A program made the position numbers and the translations under genes. DNA of 64,000 nt from Nicotiana tabacum. Its lineage: Eukaryota > Streptophyta > Magnoliopsida > Solanales > Solanaceae. The notes under the pieces were generated by a model. That model did not search any database. It was not told where the DNA came from and saw only the letters and a list, made by a program, of their open reading frames with translations. The stretch covers positions 65,739,653 to 65,803,652 of the forward strand of contig NC_134081.1 in NCBI RefSeq assembly GCF_000715075.1, given 5' to 3'. Positions 35,072 to 46,479 of the stretch are shown here, in pieces. The stretch's first letter is position 1. The number at the start of each line of letters is the position of its first letter.

Positions 35072-36459
35072 GTCACGACCCAAAATCTACTATAGGCCGT
35101 GATGGCGCCTAACTTCGCCGTTAGGCAAGCTAATATTTAAATATTCATTTTACTACTTTTAAAATCATGAATCTTATTTAGATAGAGAGGTCGGTGCATT
35201 GAAATAAATCGTAGTTATGTACAGTTTAATCAAAAATAATAAGTAAAAGTGTATCAATGTAAAACAATCCAAAAAAATTCTAGAACACCCCCAAAACCTG
35301 GTGTCATAAGTGCATGAGCATCTACTAGAAGGTATAATAATAATACAACATCTGTCTGGGATACAAGTTAGACAAGAAAAATGTAAATAAATCTAAAGGA
35401 TCTGCTGCGGATCGTAACATGGGATGCAGCTCACCGTAAAGTTCCCGCAATAGCCGCGCCTTTGCGCCCAAAAGACCACCAGAGATATATACCTGCATGA
35501 TAAGTACAGAAGTGTAGCATGAGTATGTAAATAAACGCGTGCCCAGTAATTATCTAGCCTAACCCCAGAGAAGTAGCGACGAGGGGTGGACATCGACACT
35601 TACTAGTGGTCCAATAAATCAAATACAGTAGAAGGTAAACAAATATGAGGCATGGTAAATAAATAGTGTAAGAAATATAAGTACGCGGTACGATCCTCCT
35701 CTGAACGGTAAATACTAGCTCTCAATTATCAAATACCTCCTCAACCGGAATATATACATAAAATGGTCCCCACTAGATATGTTGTCACAATTCAAATCAG
35801 GAAAACTTATGGGTACACTGGCTTTTTGTCAAATATTACGTACGATTCCATCGAGGTGAACTGCTCGATCCCATAAGAGTGTTTCATGAAGTTTCCGAGG
35901 CGAACAACCCAATCCCATAAGAGTATTTTATAGAAATATCGATGTGAATAGCCCGATATCATAAGGATATGATACATGATACTACCGAGGCGAGCGGCCC
36001 GATACCATAAGAATATGATACTATCGAAGCGAACGACCCGATCCTATAAGAATATGATACTGCCGAGGCGAACGACCCAATCCCATAAGAATATGATACT
36101 ACCGAGGCGAACGGCCCGATCCCATAAGAATATGATAGTGCCGAGGCGAACGTCCCGATCCCATACGAGTGTGTTACAATATCCTACCGAGGCGAATGAC
36201 ACGATCCCATTAGAATAATAAGATATAACGGGTCCTTAACCCTACTCATAAATATACGTGTGAGTTATGACATTTAAAGAAGCTTTTCGATGAAAATGCA
36301 CAATGCGAGAGAAATTCGTAAGGGAGGCACAATTATTCCGTGGCTAATCAATAAGCTCGTCGAATCTCTACAATAGCGAGTCTATCACTCTATGCAGTCC
36401 TAGCCTCGGGTCGTAACGCGAAATCAAGTAACTATATTAATATTCTGCACAAGTTTATA
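35072..36459 (-). mobile_element. Reversed gypsy LTR, 3' portion only
   Basis: TGTCACGACCCAAAATC at its left edge is the reverse complement of the LTR end seen at 46353-46369. It includes the reverse of the GGGGTTAGGCTAGATACTTACTGGG-type block (about 35545-35600, words kept short here) and a tandem array at 35850-36215. At about 36460 the orientation flips to a plus-strand LTR of related sequence. No gene; the ORF at 35976-36218 is the array translated. Confidence 0.75.
35850..36215 (-). repeat. LTR minisatellite, 39-46-bp units
   Basis: About nine units built on CCGAGGCGAACGGCCCGATC followed by CCATAAGAATATGATAC. The four or five central units are close to 39 bp. A related word in the opposite direction, GATCGGGCCGAACGACCTCG, is at about 45563-45582 in the plus-strand LTR. 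Confidence 0.9.
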
Positions 36460-36927
36460 TGTCTCGTAGGTGTCTTGACCTGGCCTCGTCACTACTCTAC
36501 CGAGGTTAGGCTTGATACTTACTGGGTACCATTGTGGAGTACTCATGCTATGCTTCTACATATTTTTGTGCATATCTAGGTACTTCAACTTATGTCGGAT
36601 GCCAGTGAGTTGACTTGGATATCTCGAAGACTTCAAGGTATACCTGCTTGACGCTCACAGGCCTCGAAGTAATCTTCTATTACTGTTTTTTCTACTATTT
36701 ATCTTCACATCAAACAATATTGAATTTCTTAAAGCTTATGACTCAGTTCCACCGATTTTGGGAATATTGTGAAATTTGTATTGTTTTGGTATCATTATGA
36801 AAGTCATCAGTTTAAAATTATCATCTTAGTTGTTAATTCTATTAAATTCTTAATTTTTTAAGCTTACATAGTCTTAGAGACTAGGTGCCATCACGACATC
36901 TGAATGTGGGAATTTAGGATCCTGACA
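36460..36927 (+). mobile_element. 5' LTR remnant of the plus-strand gypsy element
   Basis: Contains CCGAGGTTAGGCTTGATACT and TACTGGGTACC, the conserved downstream part of this LTR family, and ends GGATCCTGACA at 36927, next to a primer site. The upstream 80% of the LTR is missing, replaced at 36460 by the reversed LTR. Confidence 0.7.
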
Positions 36928-36929
36928 AG

Positions 36930-36946
36930 TTTTTATTAGAGCTATA
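36930..36946 (+). other. Decayed tRNA-Met primer site of the gypsy element
   Basis: TTTTTATTAGAGCTATAGG corresponds to the better copies TTGGTATCAGAGC at 46372 and 62183 (reverse), with several changes. The following leader (36977-37034) is conserved with those two elements. Confidence 0.65.
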
Positions 36947-37079
36947 GGTTCATAGGTGCTACGAGTTATAAGCATGTTTAGTAGAGTCTTGCGGATAGGT
37001 ACGTGACGTCTGTACTTATCTTTGCGAGGCTACGGAACCATTAGGAAAATTCCAGAAGACATTAGACACTTTTTGAGAA

Positions 37080-38274
37080 CGTTCAACACTTTAGCTTAGG
37101 CGGGACGGATTCCCGTTGCACCAGCTACATCTCAGGCTGGGGGAGAAGCTCAAACTCCCGCAGATCGCACTCTAGAGTAGTGGGTCAATATTGATCAGGT
37201 TCCAGGTGTCGTGCCAGCATAACTCGATATTCTGGTTCAACCTGAAGTCAAGCCAGAGGCATCTAAGAAGGAGCAGAGGACACTTGAGAGGTTCAAGAAG
37301 TATGACCTCCTACTTTCACTTGTGCAGTTACTGAGGATACACATGATATTCTAGACAAATGCCATTGTATTCTCCGCACCATGGGTATTGTGGAGGTGAG
37401 CAGAGTAGCCTTTACTACATTTCAGCTGTCAGGAGCAGCATACAGGTGGTGGCATGCTTAAGAGAAGGGTAGGCCAGCTGATTAAGCCCCACTCACTTGG
37501 GCTCAGTTTTCAGAGGTGTTTATGAGAGAATTTGTTCCCCCAGACCCTCCGGGATGCATGGCGCATAGAGTTTCAGCAGCTCCATCAGGGGACTATGTTT
37601 GTGTCAGATAATACCATCAAATTCAGTAATTGAACCAATATGTACCTACCTAGGTTTCTACATTCAGAGAGAGAATCCGCAGATTCATCAAGGGGCTCAG
37701 TTATGGTCTTAAATTCAACATGGCTCGAGAGTTATAGACGGATGCTCCATTTCAGCAGGTTGTAGAGATCTCTTGGAGGATGGAGGCTATACGAGGCCGA
37801 GAGAGGGAGCACAGGGAGGACAAGAGGCCTCGAGGTTTTGGAAGATTTAGTAGTGCCCACGCTGCAGTTTTAGCCCGTCATGGCAGAGGTCATGTGAGTC
37901 ATCCAGTTCATTCAGCACTTCCATCTACTTGTAGTGCTCAGTCTATTCCGAGGTCTCAAGCTGCCTATTATGCACACCCACTTTCCAGTGCTCCTTCTGC
38001 ACGGGGTGGCTTCATCAGTCAGTCTAGCCGATCGAGAGCTTGTTTTGAGTGTGGTGATACCAGACATATGGTGAGGGACTACCCTAGACTCAGGAGGGGT
38101 GCACCTCCACAGACTACTCAGGCTCCATGTATTCCACAGGGTCCTCAGGCTTCTCAGGCCATGATTACTGCTCTAGTTGCCACTCCACCTGCACAGCCAG
38201 CTAGAGGTGGAGGTCAAACGGGTCGAGGTCTATCTAGAGAGGGAGGCCAGGCTCTTTTCTATGCTTTTTAAGGT
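37080..38274 (+). pseudogene. Ty3/gypsy gag, broken, with altered zinc knuckle
   Basis: The N-terminal and capsid-like parts (about 37100-37780) are readable only in pieces across stops. The open part 37780-38271 is the nucleocapsid side: a Glu/Arg-rich start, a Ser/His/Ala-rich linker and the knuckle CFECGDTRHMVRDY, where the last Cys is Tyr and the Gly before His is Arg, so zinc binding is doubtful. It ends in a Pro/Gln/Gly-rich tail. Protease follows without a clear gap. Gag would form the particle; this copy is dead. Confidence 0.85.
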
Positions 38275-38780
38275 ATGACGGAGAACATTAGATACAATCA
38301 TCACAGGTATTATTCCGGCCTGTCATAAGAATGCATCAGTTTTATTTGATCCGGGTTCCACTTATTCATATGTATCATCTTACTTTGCTCCATATTTCAT
38401 GATTCATTAAGCGCTCTTGTATATGTGTCCCCTGTTAGTCATTCTATTATTGTAGACCGTGTTTATCGGTCATGTTTGGTCACTATCGGTGGATATGAGA
38501 CCAGAGTTAACCTTCTACTACTCAGTATGGTAGACTTTGATGTCATATTGGGCATGGATTGGTTGTCGCCCTATCATGCTATTCTGGACTGTCACGCCAA
38601 GACTGTGACATTGGCTACGCTAGCATTGTCATGGTTGGAGTGGATGGGTACATTAGATTATATTCCTAGCAAGGTGGTGCCCTTTCTAAAGGCACATTGA
38701 ATGGTTGAAAAGGGGTGTGATGCATATCTAGCCTTTGTGAGGGATGTTAGTGCTAATACTCCTACCATTGGGTTAGTTAT
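38275..38780 (+). pseudogene. Ty3/gypsy aspartic protease, broken
   Basis: LFDPGSTYSYVSSYFAP has D-P-G where D-S/T-G is expected around the catalytic Asp. The 38425-38700 stretch carries VDFDVILGMDWLSPYHAILD, the second protease signature and flap-side region. At least one shift separates the parts. Confidence 0.85.
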
Positions 38781-38789
38781 AGTAGTGAG

Positions 38790-39690
38790 AGATTTCCAGA
38801 TATGATTCCAGCAGACCAGCCGGGCATGCCATGCAATAGGGATATTGATTTTGGTATTGACCTGGTGTCGGACACTCAGCCCATTTCTATTCCACCATAT
38901 CGTATGGCACCAAGGGAGTTGAATGAATTAAAAGAACAACTTCAGGAGTTGCTTGATAAGGGTTTCATCCAACCAAGTGTCTAGCCTTGTGGTGCGCTAG
39001 TCATGTTTGTGAAGAAGAAAGATGGCTCTAAGAGGATGTGTATTTGATTGCACGCAGCTGAACAAAGTTACAGTCAAGAACAAGTACCCACTACCTCATA
39101 TTGATGATCTGTTCGACCAGCTTTAGGGTAATTAGGTATTCTCGAAGATTGATTTGAGGTCAGGGCACCATCAGTTGAAGATTCGGGATTTAGACATTCC
39201 GAAGACTGCTTTTAGGACTAGGTATGGTCATTATGAGTTTCTGGTAATGTTATTTGGGCTGACCAATGCCCCAGCAACATTTATGTACTTGATGAACATT
39301 GTATTCCAACCATATCTTGATTCTTTCATCATCGTGTTCATTGACGACATATTGGTGCATTCTCACAGCCAGGAGGATCATGAGCAGCACTTGAGGATCG
39401 TGCTCCAGACCTTGAGGGAGAAGAAGTTATATGCAAGATACTCCAAGTGTGAGTTTTGGATTGATTCGATGGCATTGTTTGGTCATGTGGTTAGTACTAG
39501 TGAGTGGATTAAGGTGGATCAGAAGAAGATGGAGGTAGTTCAGAGTTGGCCCATACTGTCTTCTGCTATAGAGATCCAGAGTTTTCTAGGCTTGGTTGCT
39601 TATTATCGCCATTTTGTAGAGGGGTTTTCATCCATCATAGCTCTTTTGACCAGATTGACCCAGAAGGGTGCTCCATTCAGGTAGTCTGAT
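38790..39690 (+). pseudogene. Ty3/gypsy reverse transcriptase, broken
   Basis: 38802-38984 holds [20 protein letters not shown] and [10 protein letters not shown], then a TAG. After frame changes, 39154-39684 holds [39 protein letters not shown], the catalytic FIDDILVHS (39337-39363, YVDD variant with both Asp), [20 protein letters not shown] and [18 protein letters not shown]. All canonical blocks are present. Stops within and frameshifts between blocks make it non-functional. Confidence 0.95.
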
Positions 39691-40140
39691 AATTGTGAAG
39701 TGAGCTTTCAGAAGCTCAAGACTGCCTTGACCACAACTCCAATATTTTGCCTTAAGCATAGGGTTCTTATGTAGTGTATTGTGACGCTTCGCAGATTGAC
39801 ATAAGATATGTATTGATGTAGGAGAGTGGAGTGATTGCTTATGATTCGCGTCAGTTGAAGCCCTATGAGAAGAACTACCTAGTGCATGATTTAGAGTTGG
39901 CAGCCATTGTTCACGCATTGAAGATTTGGAGGAACTATCTCTACGACGTGTCTTATGAGGTATTCACAGATCATAAGCGTATACAACACTTGTTTAAGCA
40001 AAAAGATCTAAACTTGAGGGGGTGGAGGTGGTTAGAGCTGTTAAAAGACTATGTTATCACCATTCTATATCATCCCCGGAATGCCAATGTGGTGGCCGAT
40101 GCCTTGAGTAAAAAGTATGAGAGTATGGGTAGCCTTGCAT
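39691..40140 (+). pseudogene. Ty3/gypsy RNase H, broken
   Basis: AYDSRQLKPYEKNYLVHDLE, LAAIVHALKIWRNYLYDV, VFTDHKRIQHLFKQKDLN and HPRNANVVADALSKK are all present at 39834-40113. The first catalytic Asp block (39700-39830) is out of frame. It joins RT directly as in Ty3/gypsy elements. Confidence 0.92.
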
Positions 40141-40379
40141 ATATTCCAATTGGAGAGAGACTGTTAGCATTGGATATTCAGGATTTAGCTAATCGGTTTA
40201 TGAGGTTGGATGTTTCAGAGCCTAGACGGGTTCTCTCTTGCGTGGTTTCTCGGCCTTCCTTGTATGAGCGCATTAGAGCATGCCACTATGACAACCCCCA
40301 TTTATTTGTCCTTAAGGACATGGTGCTGCTCGACGATGCCAAAGAGGTTTCTATCGGAGAAGAGGGGGTGTTGAGGGTG

Positions 40380-41615
40380 CAAAGCCAGATTTGTGTTCCC
40401 AATGAGGATGGTTTGCGTGAGTTGATACTTGAAGAGACCCACAGTTTGTGGTATTCCATTCATCAGGTGCCGCTAAGATGTATCAGGATTTGAGGCAGCA
40501 CTATTGGTGGAGAAGAATGAAGAAAGATATAGTAAAGTATGTGACTCGGTGTTTGAACTGTCAGCATGTGAAGTACGAGCATTATAGGCCGGGCGGTTTG
40601 CTTCAGAGACTTGAGATTCCAGAGTGGAAGTGGGAGAGTATCATTATTGGACTCCCATGGACCTTGAAGAAACTTGATGTAGTGTGGGTTATTATGGATA
40701 GACTGACCAAGTCTGCACACTTAAATGCCGGTTGTGACTACCTACTCTTCAGAGCAGTTGTCTCAAATATATATCTGTGAGATTGTTTGTCTTCATGGTG
40801 TGTCGGTGTCTATTACCTCCGATCGAGGGACGTAGTTTGTATCCTATATGAAGAGAGATGTGCAGTGTGAGTTAGGCATACAAGTCGAGCTGAGCACGAC
40901 ATTTCACCCCTAGAGGACAAGGAGTTCGAGCGCCCCATTCAAATCTTGGAGGACATGCTACGGGTCTGTGTTATGAATTTTGGGGGTTCATGGGATCGAT
41001 TTCTACCACTTGCAGAGTTTGCCTACAACAACAACTACTAATCAAGTATTCAGATGGATCCTTATGAAGCCTTATATAGGAGGCAGTGTCATTCTCCAGT
41101 TGGTTGGTTTGAGCCGGGAGAGGCTAGGTTATTGGGCACTGATTTGGTCTAGGATGTCTTGGAGAAAGTCAAGTTGATTAAGTATCGACTTCGTACGACA
41201 TAGTCTAGGCAAAAGGGTTTTGCTCAAAGTTTCACCCATGAGGTTCGGGAAGAAGGGCAAGATGAGCCCTAGGTATATTGGTCCTTTTGAAATCCTTGAG
41301 AGAGTTGGTGAGGTGACCTACAGACTTGCATTTCCACCCAGCTTATCGGCGATTTACCCGGTGTTCCATGTGTCCACGCTCCAGAAGTATTATGGTGACC
41401 CGTCATATGTATTAGATTTCACCTTAGTCCAATTGGCCAAGGATTTGACTTATGTTGAGGAGCCGATGGCTATATTGGACAGGCAGGTCTGGAAGTTGAG
41501 GTCAAATAATATTGCTTCGGTGGAGGTTCAATGGAGGGGTCATCCGAACGAGGAGGTGACCTGGGAGACCGAGCATGACATGTAAAGTCGTTATCCTCAC
41601 CTTTTTGGCACTTCA
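40380..41615 (+). pseudogene. Ty3/gypsy integrase with chromodomain-like C-terminus, broken
   Basis: The HHCC zinc domain runs across a shift at about 40450 (LRELILEETHS, then MYQDLRQHYWWRRMKKDI, CLNCQHVKYEH). The core has VWVIMDRLTKSAH (first Asp) and continues in damaged frames through about 41150 (FLPLAEFAYNNN in another frame). The C-terminal part 41220-41585 is open: VSPMRFGKKGKMSPRYIGPF, VFHVSTLQKYYGDPSY and VQWRGHPNEEVTWETEHDM, the last being the short chromodomain of Tekay/Del-type chromoviruses, which in relatives steers insertion to heterochromatin. Confidence 0.92.
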
Positions 41616-41630
41616 GGTGTGTCTCTATGC

Positions 41631-41667
41631 ACGTTCGAGGACAAACATTTGTTTTAAGAGGGGAGAA
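41631..41667 (+). other. PPT of the gypsy element with upstream imperfect palindrome
   Basis: ACGTTCGAGGACAAACAT (41632-41649) is a damaged version of the palindrome at 21221-21240 and 59086-59103. The PPT AAGAGGGGAGAA (41656-41667) abuts the LTR start TGTAACGACTCG. Confidence 0.8.
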
Positions 41668-43053
41668 TGTAACGACTCGATTGGTCGTTTTTTGTATTTG
41701 AGCCCTGTTTCCTCTTTTGAAGCTTCCTGTATGTGTTTTTGTGGTTTTATAACTTGCGAGGTTGGTTAGTTTTGTTCCAGGATGGTTTGGGGTTGATTTG
41801 TACCCTTCGGTCCTTGGTTAGAAGAATAAGTTGGAAATGTTGGCTGAAGTTTGACTTTTGTAAAAATGACCCCGGAACGGTATTTTGATGACTTTCATAG
41901 GTTCGTATTGTAATTTTGGACATGGGTGTATGCCTAAAATTGAATTCAGAGGTCCCTAGGTTGATTTGTCTTGCTTTGTCGAAAGTTGGTAATTTTAGGT
42001 TTAGATATTTCCTTACGTTTGACCGTAGGTTGACTTTACGACTATAGGGTTCGAAATTTGGTTTTGGGACTTCGAATAGATTCATTTTGCTATTTGGAAC
42101 TTGTGTATATTTGTTTTGTCATTCAAAATTGGTTTGATATGATTCTGACGCTTGATTGCAATTCTAGAGGTTCTTGAGTTTTCATTTGAAATTCATGCGT
42201 TTTGATGTCCGATTCATGATTTTTGATGTTATCTTTGTGTTTTGATCATGCCATATTATATTTTTAGACTTGTGTGGATGTTTGTTTTGGAGCCCCGATG
42301 GCTTCGGTGAGTTTTGGACGTGTCTCGAAATGGTTTTTACTCAATTCCAGGTTGCTGGAGTCCTGGTCCTCCAAATGTCACAATTACGAGCGCTAGCATC
42401 ACAATTGTGATCGTAGCAAGGGGGTTTCAGGTGTCGCATTCGCGATACCTTGATCGCAATTGCGAATAGAGGCTGGGACAGGGTAGTTTTGCATTTGCGA
42501 CTAGAAGGTCGCATTTACGATGGGAGAAGGCTTGGAAAATGCGAAGGCAATGCCGCAATTGCCAGTCTTTCTTCACAATAGCGAACCCAGGGTCACAATT
42601 GCGACATTCGCACTTGAACAAAAGGGCTGGAATACGAGATTTGATCTCATTTCTCTCATTTTAAAAACCTAGACTCAGTAGGAGGCGATTTGGAGATGAG
42701 ATTTTTACATACAATCATTAGGTACATGATTTTGATCAATTTCAAGCTATATTATATATGAGATATAACATCAAATTTATGAAAATCAAAGAGAAATTTT
42801 GGGGAAAATTTTCTATGCTTTGAAAAATTAAAATTTGGGATTTGATAGTCGAATTAGACTCGGATTTGAAAAATGAAATACATATATGGACTTGTGGGGT
42901 TATGGGTAGACATGATCAACCCTTGGACCCCGGCTTTGAATATTATGCATATCGAAATTGATTTCTCTTGCATTGTTTGAATATATTAAGTCATTTTTTG
43001 TTAGATTTGAGCCGTGCGGAGGCGTATTTTAAGGGAAAAGCTATTTTTGAGTG
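41668..43053 (+). mobile_element. 3' LTR of the gypsy element, truncated
   Basis: It starts TGTAACGACTCGATTGGTCG. It has a CG-rich word cluster at 42375-42610 (TCGCATTCGCGA, TCGCAATTGCGA). It is cut at about 43053 by a minus-strand fragment of another gypsy element. No gene. Confidence 0.8.
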
Positions 43054-43721
43054 TTAATTTAGCCGCACTACTACTACTACTACGTTGGCTAACCAATTTG
43101 GGTAATTTGTCTCTTGAATTGAACCTATATTAAGTAACCGGTTTACCTCTTCCTTAACAAACCAATTTCTGACCTCTACTGTTAGTCGTTTCTTCTGCCT
43201 TACCGGAGGGAAGTTAGGATCCAAACTCAGCTTGTGGACTGCCACCTCCAATGGAATACCTGTCATATTTGAATTCCACCGTGTTATAAATAATCAATGT
43301 CAGATTTAAGAAAATCCATAATTTTTAACCTGTGTTCGGGACTTAACCCCATTCCTAAATTGAATTTTCTATCCAAGAATTCTTCGAACAAAGCCACTCA
43401 TTCGAGCTCTTCTGCAGTTGATTTGGTTGCATCAATCTTTTCTGGAACCTGGAAAGACCTCGGTACTTGATATAATTTTGATGACTCCTCGTCTTTATCA
43501 TCTTCAATTGAGATGGATAAAGGCATCGGTTTACGTAATTACTAGTTGCTCATTTCTTTGCCCTTGATACTGGAAATGGTTACTGTGTTCATCTCCCTTA
43601 TGGCTAGTTGATCTCCTCTGATCTGCTTGATCCCTTATGGTGTCGGAAATGTTAACAGTTGATAGTATGTTGACGGTACAACCTTCATTTCATGTATCCA
43701 AGGCCTTCCAAGGACTATATT
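43054..43721 (-). pseudogene. Fragment of a Tat/Ogre-like gypsy protease-RT
   Basis: The minus strand shows a protease-end piece at about 43720-43600 ([11 protein letters not shown]), a linker, and the RT start at 43266-43054 (HKLSLDPNFPPVRQKKRLTV, VNRLLNIGSIQETNYPNWLA). The RT stops in a run of Val codons made by a short (CTA)n tract at 43066-43083. Nothing else of that element is adjacent. The family is inferred from residues around HKLSLD. Confidence 0.85.
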
Positions 43722-46369
43722 TGTAACGAATCGACCTGTTGTTTTGAGCTCTAGCACGTCGTTCAACGGTTTGAGGCCTTGAGTAGCTTTACTTTAGGTA
43801 TTATGACTTGTACGTGTGGTCGAAATTGAATTTCAAAAAGTTCAGAGTTTATTTGGAAAGAAAATTCTAATTTCGGAAGCATTAAGTTGGAAGAATTGAC
43901 TAAGGTTTGACTTTTGAGTAAACGGCCTCAGAATCGGAATTTTAATGTTCCAACAGGTTTGTATGATGATTTTGGTCCTAGGAGTGTATCCGGATGTTGA
44001 TTTGGAGGTCCGTAGGTCATTACAGAGTCAATTGGCGAAAGATGGAAATTTGATGATTTTTAGGAAGTTTGATCGGGAGTGAAGTTTTTGATATCGGGGT
44101 CAGATTCCGATATCGGAAGTGGGAGTAGGTCTGTAATGTCAATTATGACTTGTGTGCAAAATTTGAGTTCAATCGGACTTGATTTGATAGGTTTCGGCGT
44201 CGAGTGTAGAAGTATGAAGTTTCTAAAGTTCATTAAGCTTGAATTGGGGTGCGATTCATGGTTTTAGCATTGTTTGATGTGATTTGAAGACTTAACTACA
44301 TTTGTATTGTATTTTAGGACTTGTTGGTAGGTTTTGTTGAGGTCCCGGGAGACCTCGGGGTAATTTCGGATAGTTAACGGATCAAGTTGAAGCTTAAAGA
44401 ATGGCTAAAGTGCACCAGTTCTGGTGCAATCGCACATGCACAAGGTTGACCGCAGGTGTATGACCTCAGAAGTGAGGAAATGGTCGCAGGTGTAGTTTGG
44501 GCGAAGCTGGGCAGTGATCGCAGGTGCGAAGGGTTGTCCGCACCTGCGAGGTCGCAGATGTGGAGAGGTGTCGCAGGTGCGAAAATGGGAGAGGACACCT
44601 GGGGGCGCAGGTGCGGAAATATATCCGCAGATAAAGATGCGCATTTGTGCATTGGAGACCGTAGATGTGGAAGTGGGCTGGAAGTCCTGGATCGCAGAAG
44701 CGGGACCGCAAATGCGGTCAAGTGATCCACTGAAGCGAAAATTGGGCAGAAAATAAGGGATCGAACTTGGTCATTTCTTCATTTACATTTGGGATTTTTG
44801 GAGCTCGGTTCTTGGGCAATTTTGAGGAGTTTTCATCATGTAACACAAGGTAAGTAATTTCCCACTTGTTGTGAGCTAAATGTAAGGTTTATCTTCGAAA
44901 AGTTTTGAAATCCGGGCACGTGGACCCGAGGGTTAACTTTATTGACTTTTCGAGTGGAGTTAGGAATTGTTTAAATTGATTAATAATGGGTATTAGAGTA
45001 TATTTTGATTGGTTTGCACCTTGTTTGACAAGTTTTGGATCGACGAGCATCAGTTTGAGGTGTTAGAGAGGCTTTGGAGCTGATTATGGAACTTCAGAGC
45101 GAGGTAAGTCTCTTGTCTAACCTTGTGAGGGGGAAACTACCCCTATGTGATATTATTTGTTATGTGTAACTAGATGTGGGTTCTATGTACGTACGAGGTA
45201 ACGAGAGTCCATACGTAGCTAAAGCATGTTTATGTTCGGGTAGACTAAGGATCTTATCATGTAATATTTGAATTATTTGTACTCATTTTTCCGGCTTAAT
45301 TAATTGAGGTTATACATGAAATTGATTTAGAAACAATATATGTATTCTAGGCCAAGCCGTAACACTTTGAGTTGTGGGCGAGTTATTTGAGAAACGGTAA
45401 AGATCATATCCATTTTGTACTCATGTATGGTATTGTAAACATGTGTCTCGTAATTCGGTAACTTCCTTCCTTTTCTTATGGAGTGGGCCGAATGCCTCAG
45501 TAGTATATAGATTCATCTATGGTTCGTGCCCCACGACCCTCAACAGTGTACACATTATTCTGGATCGGGCCGAACGACCTCGGCAGAATCATGCGTTATA
45601 TCGCTGGTAGACCGAATATTCACGAGCTAATCTTTCCACTGAAGGCCGGAATTTTATATGGTATTACTTATTCATTTGATAATGACACTTGACCTTTTTC
45701 TGATCTATTAAGGTAGAATACAAGATTTAGAAATTCATGCTTGAAAGAAGAAATTGGAAGATTATGTAACGTACAGATTTACCCCATCATTATTGTATGC
45801 CTCATATCTGCTTATGTTTTATTACATTTTTTATTGGACCTTTAGTAAGTGTCGATATCGACCCCTCGTCACTGCTTCTTCGGGGTTAGGCTAGATACTT
45901 ACTGGGTACACGTTGATTTACATACTCATGCTGCACTTCTGCTCTAAATGTGTAGGATCTGACATGTTCATTTAATGATCATCTTGGCACGTAGGCACAC
46001 CTATTGAAGAGACTTCATGTGAGCTGCATTCCAGGTTATACATCACAGTCCACCGAGTCTCCATTGTACTAATTATTTTATTTTGTATTATTATATTCGG
46101 GACAACTATTGTATTGTTCTTGTACTCTTTTTAAAAATGCTCATACACTTGTGACACCGGGTTTTGGGGGTTCCTATAGGTTGTTCGTTATTGTAGTTGA
46201 TTAAATATTATCCCTTGTTCTGTAAAATATCTATTTCATATGAGTTAATTAGGAAAACATTTTGATTTCAATTACTAAAATGAGTAAGTAAGTTGATAGA
46301 TCATCGTTGACTTGCCTGACAGCGGTGTTAGGCGCCATTACGACCTATAGCGGATTTTGGGTCGTGACA
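43722..46369 (+). mobile_element. 5' LTR of a gypsy element
   Basis: TGTAACGAATCGACC begins it and GGGTCGTGACA ends it, about 2.65 kb. It contains CG-rich words (CGCAGGTGCGAAG and similar) at 44425-44715; the ORFs overlapping there are not genes. It carries GATCGGGCCGAACGACCTCG and the conserved TACTTACTGGGTAC block at about 45890-45910. It is followed directly by a primer site. Confidence 0.85.
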
Positions 46370-46371
46370 GC

Positions 46372-46386
46372 TTGGTATCAGAGTGT
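46372..46386 (+). other. tRNA-Met primer site
   Basis: TTGGTATCAGAG, one spacer after TGACAGC at the LTR end. It confirms the LTR at 43722-46369 as a 5' LTR. Confidence 0.88.
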
Positions 46387-46419
46387 TAGGTTCACTTAGG
46401 TCTCACGAGTCATGAGCAA

Positions 46420-46479
46420 GTCTAGTAGAGTCTTGCGGATCGGTACGGAGACGTCTGTACTTATCTTCGAGCGGCTACA
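46420..46479 (+). promoter_or_regulatory. Conserved post-PBS leader with GACGTC palindrome
   Basis: The block TCTAGTAGAGTCTTGCGGAT, then CGGTACGGAGACGTCTGTAC and TTATCTTCGAG, is closely matched at 36977-37034 and, reversed, at 62077-62139, although the LTRs of these elements differ. The centre AGACGTCT is a palindrome. A role in RNA packaging or dimerisation is an inference. Confidence 0.6.

Noticed and set aside
35976..36218. Open frame with repeated Arg-rich 13-residue units
   Set aside because: It is the 39-bp LTR minisatellite translated; period and composition explain the open frame.
44374..44756. Cluster of overlapping ORFs on both strands rich in Cys, Arg and Ser
   Set aside because: The frames lie over the CG-rich LTR word cluster, which is free of stops by composition.
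46372..46386. Possible tRNA gene fragment (TTGGTATCAGAG)
   Set aside because: Only the 3'-end complement of tRNA-Met is present, next to an LTR end; it is a primer site. The same applies at 20548, 25016, 31634 and 62169.
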